A stretch of 10,508 nt of DNA from Phoronis pallida (GCA_028565715.1 JAOXYC010235904.1:1-10508); one strand, 5' to 3'; positions 1 through 8,328 are shown, counted from the stretch's first letter. Numbers and translations are program-made. The notes: generated by a model not told the origin, from the letters alone.

Positions 1-46
1 ACCTGAAGGATTTTGGCCAGACATGAGTCAGAATTCACCCAATCTG
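1..46 (+). CDS. INTS6: INTS6 exon A (partial at window edge), fragment residues 1-15
   Basis: Base 1 is the third base of a codon; the frame from base 2 reads PEGFWPDMSQNSPNL, matching the PEGFWPD signature that follows the N-terminal half of animal INTS6. The exon ends at the donor CTG|GTAAGG in phase 0. Its 5' boundary is not visible, so it may extend beyond the window. Confidence 0.9.
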
Positions 47-3000
47 GTAAGGGTTTTCTCCACTTGTTATATTACACACCCAGACACATCACTGATCTTG
101 TGCGTAAGCACCGTACTACTTAGCATTGTATTCTCTATGTTCTATTTTATGAAATCAAGTAATCAGTTATAGTGCCAATAGAATTGCCAACAAGCTGTGA
201 AAAAGGTCAACCCGGAGTCAAACAAAATATTATTGTTTACATGATAAGCAGTGGTTTTCCTATGAAATGAGACTGAAAATGACTTGTGCAAATATATTAC
301 TGTCCTTTAGACGTGCAAATATATTACTGTCCTTTAGACGTCTGGCAGGTCCTGCAGTAAAACAATGAATCATACATGCCACTGTTTTGTAGACTGAACT
401 TATAGTTTCCAAATGTTGTGCCTTTTATCACTGCCAATTGTTTCACAATGTTTAGGTTCTGTCTATTTTCCAGCCCTCTCGAGATGCTCACCCCAATATC
501 AAGTTCAACTGTACACCTTGTGAGCCAATGATTGTGGAGAATTTCCCATTTGACAAATATGAATTGGAGCCGTCCCCTCTAACTCAGTACATCCTGGAAC
601 GCAGGCAGCCTACTGTGTGCTGGCAGGTAGGATTTGTGATGGATTGTCGTCTCATTATTTTGGTATCTTGCTGGTCCTTATTCAAGCACTCCAGTGTATT
701 TGGTGGTGTTGTATCAAGAGTAAAATGGGAGATTTTTTGCATTTCTTAGCCACTACTACTAAGTATTTGCCATTTTTGACACATTTGAATACACGGTGAA
801 GTTAAACAGTATGTCTGTCTGCAAAGCCCTATTCTAAGGTATCGAAATATACAATTAGTTCACCTTTGGAAATATGATTGCCCCCTGAAATTGTCAATGT
901 TTACATGGCTGACTTATTAATAAATTATGCAATGATTTTACCCCAATGGGCTACTCGAGAACAGTGTTATTACCCGGGTACACCTCCATCCACTCCTGTT
1001 GTCTAACGGGCAAATGGCCGCGAGCATTCGGGCCATTAAACCGCTAGAGATAACTACAGTGAATGGAGGTGTGCCCGGGTAATACAACTGTTATCGAGTC
1101 GCCCATTGCTCAGGCATGAGCTTATAAATAATATAAATATCTCTTGTTTGCTGTTTTATTAGATGAATGTTTTCAAAGGCTAATCCCAATATGAATAGCA
1201 TTGATACCTGAGTGTTAAAATTGTTTCTATACCCTAAACTCTCTTTCCATTCCACAGGTATTTGTGAGCAACAGTGCTAAATACAGTGATATAGGACATC
1301 CATTTGGCTACCTCAAGGCAAGCAATAACCTATTGTCAGTCAAGTTGTTTGTAATGCCATACAACTACCCAGTGCTATTACCCTTGTTAGGTAAGTGAAT
1401 GCCAATAACTTACAGATTTTTGTAAAAATGTTGAAAATATATCTCCATTGTTGTATTTTAAAGAGATGAATAAAAACTCTCATTTCTTGTAAAACTCAAG
1501 TCATGCTGTAATTCAAGGTTGTTGAGGTTGACGTCACCACTTTCACTGCCTGTCAGTTAACAGGTTATCAATTTTCAGTAGTTGCCTTTAGCATTAAATA
1601 GATCAGTCACTTCAAATATTGTATGTTCACGCCAATAGATTTAATGTCTGGCCAAGGTCCATAACTGTGAATGACATCTGACTATTTTGTTTAAGACTTT
1701 ATTTTCCCGGTTTAAAATGTTGCTTCAACTGCATTGCAGACTCTAGTGTTAACTGTGTTTTGTTCTTTTAAAGATGAGCTAGTAAAAGTGCATAAGATGA
1801 AAGTAACACAGAAATGGCGACAACAGTTTGATAACTACTTGAAGACCATGCCAGTATATTATGCGGGGGTAAGAATTGATTTAATTGCGACTTATTTATC
1901 ACTTTCAGTCAGAAAATGCACTTCAGTTGGACGAGTGGATTGTGACTGATATATTTTATTTGATACTCTCCTATTGAAGTTCAGAAACCTTTTATGGTTT
2001 TTTATTACCAAAGTATACATTCATAATCACATTGTTGCATTGTTCCCATTACTAACAAGTCCTATTGTGCATTGCAAATGATTCTTTGAATTAATTGACT
2101 TTTGAATTTATCAACTTTTGCATTACAGCATTTCGTCCATTTTTCTCTAGATACAAGTCGATCATTTTTGTTGGTCAAACCTTATTTCTGCCTTCTATGA
2201 AAAAGGTCTTAGTTTTTCGGTGGGTCATGTAGATCTCAAATATCTTGTGATGCTGATCATGAATGGCCTACTGCAGGGGTTTCTGCTGTAAGCAGAGTTC
2301 AATTCATTTGTTCGGAAGAACTGCTACATCATAACTTATACTTGTATATTGCAGCCTTTACGGAGAGCCCTACAGAGACTGGGTGTGTCCAATTTGGTGC
2401 CTGAGAGTTTGGAGAACTGTTTGAGCTATAGTGTGGTGTCACATTTGAAGAAACTAAAAAACATGGTAAGTATAAGATGAAGAGCTTAATGACCTAAAAT
2501 ATTCTCTTGACAGTGGTGTAGATTTTCTTTCAAAACATCAAAAAGGACAATTCAAATCACAGTTGACACATTGAATGTGACTGCATGTCCAGATTCTTTT
2601 GCACAGAAACCGAGATGTTGATATAGCTGACTCCCTTGGATTAAATATCATATAAAACTGCAGTATTTGTCACTCATCTTTATACTGTCGAATTTGTTCA
2701 GGGTGTTTTCTTGGTGTTTTCTGATAATTTTCATTATGTTGAAAGAAGCTAATATCTTCCAATGATTTGGTTCATTTCCACTATGCAGGCAAAAATGGAA
2801 TATGAAAGGCTAGTGGCGTGTGTTGGGCAGCGACCACTTCAAAGCGAAGGAATCAAAGTCACTCCAAAGACAAGGACATCTATTGTACAACGAAAAGACT
2901 TTAACAAAATCCTCCAGCATGTTGGAGGCGACATGACGTTTATGTCGAACATTCAGCAGGAACTGAATAAGTTTGACAGCTTCACTGTTGCCATAAAAGA

Positions 3001-6000
3001 TAAACAGATAACGCCACAAATGTTCAAGTAAGTATGAATTTCTTACAAGCAAGAAATGTGATTCAGCAAGGATTGGAATTAATCAGCTTTTGAATAAAAT
3101 GCATTGTCATTGTAGAAAAAAGTTCCTGATGCGAGGTATGTCTTTGGAAAAAAAGAAGCCATAACGAATTCCTTTATTTTATAAAACGAAAAAGAAATAC
3201 CATGCACTTATTTTTTCAGTGGGACTTCGATCATTTGCGTGCAATTCTGTAATCAGTATAAATAAAAAAATTCTATATTAATTTATGACAATTTTGTAGA
3301 AATCCATTTGACATCCCACGGAAAGGACTTCTTGATCAGCTGGCGAGAATGCGAGCCAACTTCCTCAGGACAGCTGCAGCCGGTCGTCATAAAATGTTGG
3401 ACACAGGTGAGTTGATGAAGTGATTCTCATAATGAATGGGAAGTAATATTTAATTGGATGAGATTTTAAAAAATCATAGAACAAAGCCTTTGAAATAAAT
3501 GTTCTTTGTTTCCTAGTCGGGTAGTTTACTCACATTTTAATATTTTAATTCACCTTCTTGGTCTGAACGTGAGTAAACTACCCGACTAGGAAACAAAGAA
3601 CATTTATTTCAAAGATGCAACCAGTCATAGAACAAGCCTTTTTATGCGTCCACATATTTATATGTGATCGCATATTGTTGTCATCCGGGTGGTCATCCGT
3701 CCGTCCGTCGTTCACAATTGGTTTCCGTTGATTATTTCCAAAACCGCTCAAAGGATTTTGACGAAATTTGTAACATATGTTCTAGGTGATGATGCGCCGG
3801 AATAAAAAGATTTCCAGGTCGTGACCTTCACCAAAGCTCCCCCTGGTGGCAAAAGAAGGGCGGAAATCGCTGTAATTTGTTTCCGTTGATTTTTTCTGAA
3901 ACTGCTCAATCAATTTTGACGAAACTTGGTAAACATACTCTGGGTGATGATTGGCCGGAATGAAAAGGTTTTAGGGTTGATATGTCAACCCTAGGTCCCC
4001 CTGTTGGCCAAATTTTTTCGTTAAAAATCGCCATAATTGGTTTCTGTCGATTTTTAGTGAAACCTCTCGAGCAATTTTGTTGAAACTTTTTTCGGGATGA
4101 TAGGTCAACCCCAGCTCCTCCTATTGGCCAAATTGATCGTTGAAAATTTTCATTATTGGTTTACTTTGATTTTTTCTGAAACTTCTCAAGCAATTTTGAC
4201 GAAAGTTGGTACACATGCTCTGAGTGGTAATTGGTGGCAACAGAAAAAAAAATCGCCGTAATTGGATTGTGTTGATTTTCTCTGAAACTGCTCAAGCGAT
4301 TTTGACGAAATTTGGTACGCATGGTCTGGGTGATGATTGACCGGAATGAAAAGGTTTACGGGACAATAGGTCTACCCTGGCAAAATATTAACTTGGTACA
4401 GATGTTTATGGTAATGGTATGCCTAAACAAAGAGACTGTTAAGTCTTCCCTGCTCCAACCTTTGTTCAGTTATTTATGAACTCTGTTGATTTTCATTCCC
4501 ATTAATGTACCTCCCATGTGGACGCATCTTTTTAGCGTTGCTCTAGTTGGAGTTCTATGATTGAATTCGATAAAATGTTGTTTTACTTCAAAAGTAGGGT
4601 CAGTTGTACAGTTGAAACCCATGAATTTAATGTTTTCATTCTTTCGGAAATCCTTTCACGATAAATTACTAACCTTGATTGATATAAAAAAGTCGAATTC
4701 TGAGTCCGAATCGTTCGTAATTCTTGTGAAAACATAGCTGAAAGAAGCCAGTTAATCGACCGCAGACGATAATCTTTCAAATTTCACTCAAATTCCTTCA
4801 AAATCGACAAAAAATCACAGAATTCTCTGCTTTTTTTCGCGAAAATTATTCAACTACCGTTAAGTGGCAATGTCGTAAAGTATGCTTTAAGCGCTCCCTC
4901 GTGTCGGCTATAGAAATGGATTTAGAATGGACCGATTGCAAATGTCGCCTCAAGGCGACGACATTGGCAGTCTGTGCGGGTGTCGCCTTAAGGCGACATT
5001 GGCAGCGAAAGAGTTATTTTCTCTGAAATGTAATGTGTTAGAGGACACACTTATTCTAAATTTATTGAAGATTCTCTTATTTATCAATTCACAAAGTAAA
5101 AAAAATAGAACAATAACAATGATAGATATCCATGTTGGCATTTCAGAGCTAGTACACAACGTACCTGTACAGCAGATGGGCAATTACCAGGAATACCTGA
5201 AGAAGATGCCACAACCCTTGAGAGAGATTGAGACACAGCCCATACGTCTACACACGTTTGGTAATCCATTCAAAGTCAACAAGGTAATTACCATCTAAGA
5301 AATAACTGGTTTGCTAGCCATTTGCTTTAGGCAAGGGCAGTATTATAAGATTTGAGAATTTTGCACTTAGTTAGATGGTGGGTTGTTACTCAGTAATGTA
5401 TAGCTATCGCTTTTGCATTGTAAAATCAGTTAAGTATATATACAACTTAAAATCAGATTTACCTGTGAGTTTTCAATAAAATATCAATTACTTTTAAACT
5501 GAAACATGACAATTCTTCAGAAAATATCCATGTTTAGAAAAAATGTCCGTGCAAAGTAGGAAGGCGTGTGCTTATTAGTGCACCACTGTGTGGTTACAGA
5601 ACAAATTCAAAATTGCAAGTACTGTGCCATTTTCAACTCCACGCTTTTGTCCTTTCAGAACCTCATGATTGATGAAGCAGACGAGGCGATGCCTGGCCAG
5701 GTCAAGGTTAAGCGTCCCGCAGAGAACTCTCCGTCATCCCCTGGTCCTAAGAAACGAAAGCCTGGTCCTTTACCCAGAGACGTGCTCATCAGGCGACCAC
5801 TAACCCCACCTATTGTCAGTCCTCCACCGTCTCCTATGGTCATTGATTTAGAAGGTAAGTATAGCACACAACCCTTGTTCAGAGTAAAAATACACCCGTA
5901 GAACAACAAAAATCTAGGCTACATTTCCATCAACAAGAGAATGTAATAGGGATCTTTGGAGGAAACCAGAAATTGGAAAATCAACCTTTTTCTTTTGTTA

Positions 6001-7846
6001 TATAATTGAAAGTATAACAGTTTATTTCAATATAGAGACTAATAACAGTTTATTGATGATAAAAGCCAGACAGTTTCACCAGCCTTGATTTCTGGGTGTT
6101 TTTCCAAAAAGCTCTGTATGGCAGTCTGATGATAGGACTTAAAATCCTTTCATGAAACATGTCACATACTTTACTGATACAAGTGATTTTTATTTGGCCA
6201 ATCAATCTTGAAAATCCAAGAACGTCTGAATCCTTATAAAATGCTCCTTTTAAACTCACTAAAATCAGAGTTTTGCTTTTCGCGATTGTTCATTCTTTAT
6301 TTTCTTATTTCAGAAGATGAAGTGTCCAATGAAGAATCAACATTAGCCAGTAGTGATGATAAAACATTGACTCAATCAATTCCTGTGATCGAACAAGAAA
6401 ATGCTCAACTCCCTAGGAACAATAGCCTTAATAGTTTTAGTGACACTGAGAAATTGGTGAATCATAAAAGCAAAAAACAAAAACTTGAAAGGACTCATGA
6501 GGCAAAGGCCATGGAGTATAACCTGAAACTTAAAGGAGTTGTGGTGAAAGAGGTGAAAAGACCTGGAAAAAGTGAGTGTTTAATTGGTTTGAAATATTTT
6601 TTCATAAATAGATTTTGGGTAATAAAAATTCTTTGCTTAAGCTATGGTCACAATGGAACTCACGACAGATCTGTCGTACGATGAACTTTCTACTTCATCG
6701 TTGGGCCGTCGTACGACAAGACACGTTTTTGGTCACATTGAAATCAAAAGGCTTCCCTGAGCCATTTTCGGAAATTTATGTAGTTCAACTGCTGCCAGGG
6801 CTACTAGACAGATGTTGAACTGTTCCCGGGGAACTGTTCATTGGTGACGCTAGGTGACAGGAAATCATTTTCCAGTGGATTGCCACTATTTACAAGGGTA
6901 TATGGCAGCGTATTGTTAAGAATGGCCCTTGCAAATCTTTGATTTTTGGTATTATCAAGCTGCATTGTGGGAATGAAATCAAGTTTTTCATCGCACATCC
7001 ATCGTACGATGAACGTACGAGCATCCCACAACGAGTTCACGACAGATTTGTCGTGAGGATAAAATGGGTTGGATGAATTCATCGCCACAACGGTCGTGCG
7101 ATCATCGTACGATGATCGTCGGACGTGTCAAAATTCTTGTCGTGAACCCGTAGTAGACCCGTAGTGGCTTCATTGTGACCATGGCTTAAATGGATCACAA
7201 CATGTTGAATAAGAAATATTGTCCCAGTTCTATTTGTGCAACGCTTTATAAGCAAACATTGCTTCAATCTGAGGAAGGTAAAATAATCAACTTGTGAATT
7301 AGTCTTCTGCCTGAACAAATGTACAGGTTTATCATGTTCTCTTACTACCTCTACCCCCTGTTTTAGCAAGTGACAGTAATTATCTAATGTCTCGTTTATC
7401 AGTGCTGATATTTATTGAGTATCGAGTCACAAATGATTATTGCGGTATAGTTTTTGGGAAGTAACAAGTCTTCATTGTATTAATGCTCAGATGAAGGTAA
7501 AGATCCAATTTATATCAACACAACACATTCAACCTTATTTTGTAGTTGACAAATCCACATTACTAAGTGACGAGTTTTGAAAGTAGAGTTATTTTTCTTG
7601 CTTTTTGTAATTTATTCCGTTTCTTTTTCAGATCATGACACCTTATTTAGTTTACTGAACAAAGTGCAAGGGAGTTTAGCATTAAAGCAGACATTTGTAA
7701 ATGAGATTATTGTGGAAAGCCTTCGCTTCAAAAGGAAGGTTCTAGCTCAGAAGTTGAAAGAGTTTGAACAGTCAATGCTTAAAGCTGAACTAAAACGACC
7801 GACAATGAGAAACAATTCTTCAAATTCTGTAGCGCATGGCAGGTGA
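1..7846 (+). CDS. INTS6: Integrator complex subunit 6, 3' part (11 exons, joined)
   Basis: Joining 1-46, 474-626, 1258-1390, 1774-1868, 2355-2465, 2789-3027, 3300-3406, 5147-5283, 5659-5854, 6314-6571 and 7632-7846 gives an uninterrupted 562-residue fragment; every intron is GT..AG and phases agree. Recognition rests on stretches I know from animal INTS6: PEGFWPD, YELEPSPLTQ, GHPFGYLKAS, PYNYPVLLPLL, GNYQEYLK, HTFGNPFK, MIDEADE and the C-terminal VQGSL block. Known for the family: INTS6 is a nuclear subunit of Integrator, which cleaves snRNA and other nascent RNA Pol II transcripts; INTS6 helps bring in PP2A, and its C-terminus contacts INTS3. The N-terminal VWA domain (about the first 230 residues in vertebrates) is upstream and unseen. 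The linker looks shorter than in human INTS6. Vertebrates have a second copy, INTS6L; a single invertebrate ancestor is my inference. Confidence in the family is very high. Confidence 0.96.
286..339. repeat. Perfect 27-bp tandem duplication
   Basis: Bases 286-312 and 313-339 are identical (units start GTGCAAATATATTACTG) and abut directly inside the first visible intron (47-473). Two copies only. The rest of this intron holds nothing else I recognise. Confidence 0.95.
474..626 (+). CDS. INTS6: INTS6 exon B, fragment residues 16-66
   Basis: Acceptor TTTTCCAG at 466-473 and donor CAG|GTAGGA at 626/627; 153 bases, phase 0 at both ends. It encodes 51 residues, including a CxxC pair (CTPC) also present in vertebrate INTS6 and the strongly conserved FPFDKYELEPSPLTQ stretch. 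It ends at CWQ, directly before the V-x-VSNSAKYS block of the next exon. Confidence 0.96.
944..1108. mobile_element. 165-bp palindromic MITE-like element in intron
   Basis: The left end 944-991 (CAATGGGCTACTCGAG...) matches the reverse complement of 1061-1108 at about 42 of 48 positions. Similarity continues inward, with AATGGCC and GGCCATT facing each other near the centre, so almost the whole element folds back on itself. It has no coding capacity, and its GC content is higher than the surrounding intron (627-1257). I could not define a clean target-site duplication. It is most likely a non-autonomous DNA-transposon derivative; its superfamily is unknown. Confidence 0.8.
1258..1390 (+). CDS. 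INTS6: INTS6 exon C, fragment residues 67-111
   Basis: Acceptor CATTCCACAG ends at 1257 and donor TTAG|GTAAGT is at 1390/1391; 133 bases, entering in phase 0 and leaving in phase 1. The translation has two near-invariant family blocks, SNSAKYSDIGHPFGYLKAS and FVMPYNYPVLLPLL. This is among the best conserved parts of the fragment. Confidence 0.97.
1391..1773 (+). other. Intron, no recognisable content
   Basis: AT-rich intron of 383 bases between GTAAGT at the 5' end and TTTTAAAG at the 3' end. I see no repeat or inverted structure of note. Confidence 0.85.
1774..1868 (+). CDS. INTS6: INTS6 exon D, fragment residues 111-142
   Basis: Acceptor TTCTTTTAAAG ends at 1773 and donor GGG|GTAAGA is at 1868/1869; 95 bases, phase 1 to phase 0. 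It encodes DELVKVHKMKVTQKWRQQF and then YLKTMPVYYAG, matching the KWRQ-F-YLKTMP-YY-G pattern of the family. The frame stays open about 80 bases into the following intron, but homology stops exactly at the donor. Confidence 0.96.
1869..2354 (+). other. Intron, no recognisable content
   Basis: Intron of 486 bases (GTAAGA..GCAG). No convincing repeat, hairpin or conserved coding segment was seen. Confidence 0.85.
2355..2465 (+). CDS. INTS6: INTS6 exon E, fragment residues 143-179
   Basis: Acceptor TATATTGCAG ends at 2354 and donor ATG|GTAAGT is at 2465/2466; 111 bases, phase 0 at both ends. It encodes 37 residues beginning PLRRALQRLGVSNLVPES and containing LSYSVVSHLKKL, the counterpart of the PLK.A...G..NL..S and LSYSV.S.LKKL pattern in vertebrate INTS6. 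The exon is too short to stand out as an open reading frame on its own. Confidence 0.95.
2466..2788 (+). other. Intron, no recognisable content
   Basis: Intron of 323 bases (GTAAGT..GCAG). Nothing beyond the splice signals was seen. Confidence 0.85.
2789..3027 (+). CDS. INTS6: INTS6 exon F, fragment residues 180-259
   Basis: Acceptor CCACTATGCAG ends at 2788 with a weak pyrimidine tract; donor TTCAA|GTAAGT at 3027/3028. It has 239 bases, phase 0 to phase 2, and is the second-longest exon in the window. It encodes AKMEYERL, GIKV and RKDFNKILQ and ends in the Q-MFK junction. Identity to vertebrates is lower here than in the flanking exons, though the GIKV and RKDF anchors hold. Confidence 0.95.
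3300..3406 (+). CDS. INTS6: INTS6 exon G, fragment residues 259-295
   Basis: Acceptor ATTTTGTAG ends at 3299 and donor ACAG|GTGAGT is at 3406/3407; 107 bases, phase 2 to phase 1. The split codon AA|A gives lysine, then NPFDIPRKGLLDQLARMRANFL, with the conserved DIPR..LLD.L.RMR pattern. It is followed by the largest intron of the window (1,740 bases), which is filled with repeats. Confidence 0.96.
3488..3614. repeat. Perfect 46-bp-arm hairpin (foldback)
   Basis: Bases 3488-3533 (starting CTTTGAAATAAATG) are the exact reverse complement of 3569-3614, separated by a 35-bp AT-rich spacer. The unit is bracketed by near-identical direct repeats, TCATAGAACAAAGCCTTT at 3474-3491 and TCATAGAACAAGCCTTT at 3625-3641, which differ by one A. 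This is consistent with an insertion that duplicated its target, or with an inverted duplication. It lies in the 3407-5146 intron. Confidence 0.92.
3644..4527. mobile_element. About 0.9-kb non-autonomous repeat with short terminal inverted repeats
   Basis: The ends carry an exact 12-bp inverted repeat, ATGCGTCCACAT at 3644-3655 and its reverse complement at 4516-4527. After a CCGT microsatellite-like patch (3697-3710), about five degenerate tandem units start near 3716, 3874, 4035, 4155 and 4260. Each begins with an AATTGGTTTCCGTTGATT-like string and continues with TGAAACTGCTCAAGC, then TTTTGACGAAA, and often GGTGATGATTGGCCGGAATG. There is no open reading frame. Units of this style are, from general familiarity, common in marine invertebrate genomes; I cannot name the family. 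Confidence 0.75.
4943..5005. repeat. Two copies of a TGTCGCC palindrome unit
   Basis: 4981-4998 is a perfect 18-bp palindrome (TGTCGCCTTAAGGCGACA). 4943-4959 is a near copy with one changed base (CCTCAAGG). Each copy is followed by ACATTGGCAG, so the unit is about 25-28 bp in direct repeat. It is GC-rich compared with the AT-rich intron around it and sits about 140 bases before the exon at 5147. The intron stretch 4563-4942 just upstream has no other structure I recognise. Confidence 0.85.
5147..5283 (+). CDS. INTS6: INTS6 exon H, fragment residues 295-340
   Basis: Acceptor TTGGCATTTCAG ends at 5146 and donor AAG|GTAATT is at 5283/5284; 137 bases, phase 1 to phase 0. It encodes ELVHNVPVQQMGNYQEYLKK and then RLHTFGNPFKVNK, both close to vertebrate INTS6 (VHSVPI-QMGNYQEYLK and RLHTFGNPFK). 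The same frame is open upstream into the intron to about 4927, but that extension has no family similarity. Confidence 0.97.
5284..5658 (+). other. Intron, no recognisable content
   Basis: Intron of 375 bases (GTAATT..TTCAG). AT-rich with no repeat seen. Confidence 0.85.
5659..5854 (+). CDS. INTS6: INTS6 exon I, MIDEADE motif and basic/proline-rich linker, residues 341-406
   Basis: Acceptor CCTTTCAG ends at 5658 and donor GAAG|GTAAGT is at 5854/5855; 196 bases, phase 0 to phase 1. It opens with NLMIDEADE, the conserved end of the ordered region. A low-complexity stretch rich in P, S, K and R follows, with KKRK encoded at 5749-5760, a plausible monopartite nuclear-localisation signal, and several SP/TP pairs that could be phosphorylation sites. 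Vertebrate INTS6 has a similarly placed basic cluster. The exon end rests on a strong donor plus frame continuity rather than on conservation. Confidence 0.93.
5855..6313 (+). other. Intron, one short direct repeat only
   Basis: Intron of 459 bases (GTAAGT..TTCAG). A 12-bp direct repeat TAACAGTTTATT occurs at 6015-6026 and 6043-6054; otherwise nothing is recognised. Confidence 0.8.
6314..6571 (+). CDS. INTS6: INTS6 exon J, acidic linker and start of C-terminal domain, residues 406-492
   Basis: Acceptor TTCTTATTTCAG ends at 6313 and donor AAAA|GTGAGT is at 6571/6572; 258 bases, phase 1 at both ends. The first half (EDEVSNEESTLASSDDK...) is acidic and serine-rich with no family match, so it is probably disordered. 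A basic cluster KSKKQK follows, then YNLKLKGVVVKEVKRPGK, which corresponds to the ELK..I.KEIRKPGRK segment opening the INTS6/SAGE1/DDX26B/CT45 C-terminal domain. Confidence 0.92.
6641..7185. mobile_element. 545-bp TTAA-flanked non-autonomous DNA transposon in last intron
   Basis: The left end GCTATGGTCACAATG (6641-6655) matches the reverse complement of the right end 7171-7185 at 14 of 15 positions. TTAA lies immediately outside both ends (6637-6640 and 7186-7189), the target duplication typical of piggyBac-type elements. The interior has no transposase frame. It is dense in palindromes built on CGTACG, which occurs at 6675, 6710, 7003, 7014 and 7106, and includes the perfect palindromes ACGACAGATCTGTCGT (6662-6677) and GATCATCGTACGATGATC (7100-7117). 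The ends do not show the CCY start of canonical piggyBac, so the superfamily is inferred from the TTAA only. Confidence 0.8.
7632..7846 (+). CDS. INTS6: INTS6 last exon, C-terminal domain and stop, residues 492-562
   Basis: Acceptor CTTTTTCAG ends at 7631; the TGA stop is at 7844-7846; 215 bases including the stop. It encodes HDTLFSLLNKVQGSLALKQ, then FVNEIIVESLRFKRKVLAQK and a short tail ending VAHGR. The LL..VQGSL and E..RFK...L...L..F patterns match the helical C-terminal domain that, in vertebrates, binds INTS3. The domain is split by the last intron just after KRPGK. The tail after FEQSML is divergent, as expected for the family. Confidence 0.95.
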
Positions 7847-7993
7847 CATCTGTTGGCAGACTACTGAATGAATGCAAGAGGTGGGAGTAAGAGGGATATG
7901 ATATCTCATCTAAGATTGGAAGCATATTTGATTTGTGCAACAAACTTGTTCATTTCATTATTTCATTTATCAGTTAGTGCAGTTATAGCTAAG

Positions 7994-7999
7994 AATAAA
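7994..7999 (+). promoter_or_regulatory. INTS6: Candidate poly(A) signal AATAAA, proximal
   Basis: AATAAA lies 148 bases after the INTS6 stop codon and is the first canonical hexamer downstream of it. Its use is inferred, since cleavage sites cannot be seen in genomic sequence. Confidence 0.55.
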
Positions 8000-8322
8000 T
8001 TATAACCTTCCGTTCACAATTTTAAATGGTCAAAATATGCATAATTGCACTTTCAGATTCTACAATTTATAAGACTACAAAAAGGCAATCGTTCAAATTA
8101 AATTACATAAAATCTTTCAATTAACTGTCATGAGTTTCTATACCACCATAAAAATATGCCTATTTCCAAGCCTATGGCTAGAGAAATAGAGAATCCTTTT
8201 GCTCCCACCCCCTGTCAATCATTATATCCAAGGCAGCAGAACACAAAGTGTTCATAACCGTTTTAGAATCTGTTTCCCTACCACCCATCCGATCTCCAAA
8301 CCTTGGCTTGTTACTTGGTTCA

Positions 8323-8328
8323 AATAAA
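8323..8328 (+). promoter_or_regulatory. INTS6: Candidate poly(A) signal AATAAA, distal
   Basis: This second AATAAA lies 477 bases after the stop and 110 bases before the foldback element at 8438. It would give a longer 3' untranslated region covering 7847 to about 8345. Confidence 0.4.

Noticed and set aside
1529-1536. TGACGTCA, a CREB-type site
   Set aside because: A lone 8-mer in an intron is expected by chance often enough that no regulatory claim is warranted.
2810-3052. Minus-strand open frame of 80 codons
   Set aside because: It is antisense to the INTS6 exon at 2789-3027 and only reflects that exon's composition.
4927-5146. Open frame running from an ATG at 4927 into the exon at 5147, suggesting an alternative first exon
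   Set aside because: The upstream part crosses the GC-rich palindromes, has no INTS6 similarity, and the TTTCAG acceptor at 5146 matches the conserved exon start and phase.
5655-5909. Minus-strand open frame of 84 codons
   Set aside because: It is the antisense shadow of the proline/lysine-rich INTS6 exon at 5659-5854.
6804-7369. Two minus-strand open frames of 94 and 96 codons near the TTAA element
   Set aside because: They overlap the palindromic element and intron, show no recognisable protein family or transposase motif, and have repeat-derived composition.
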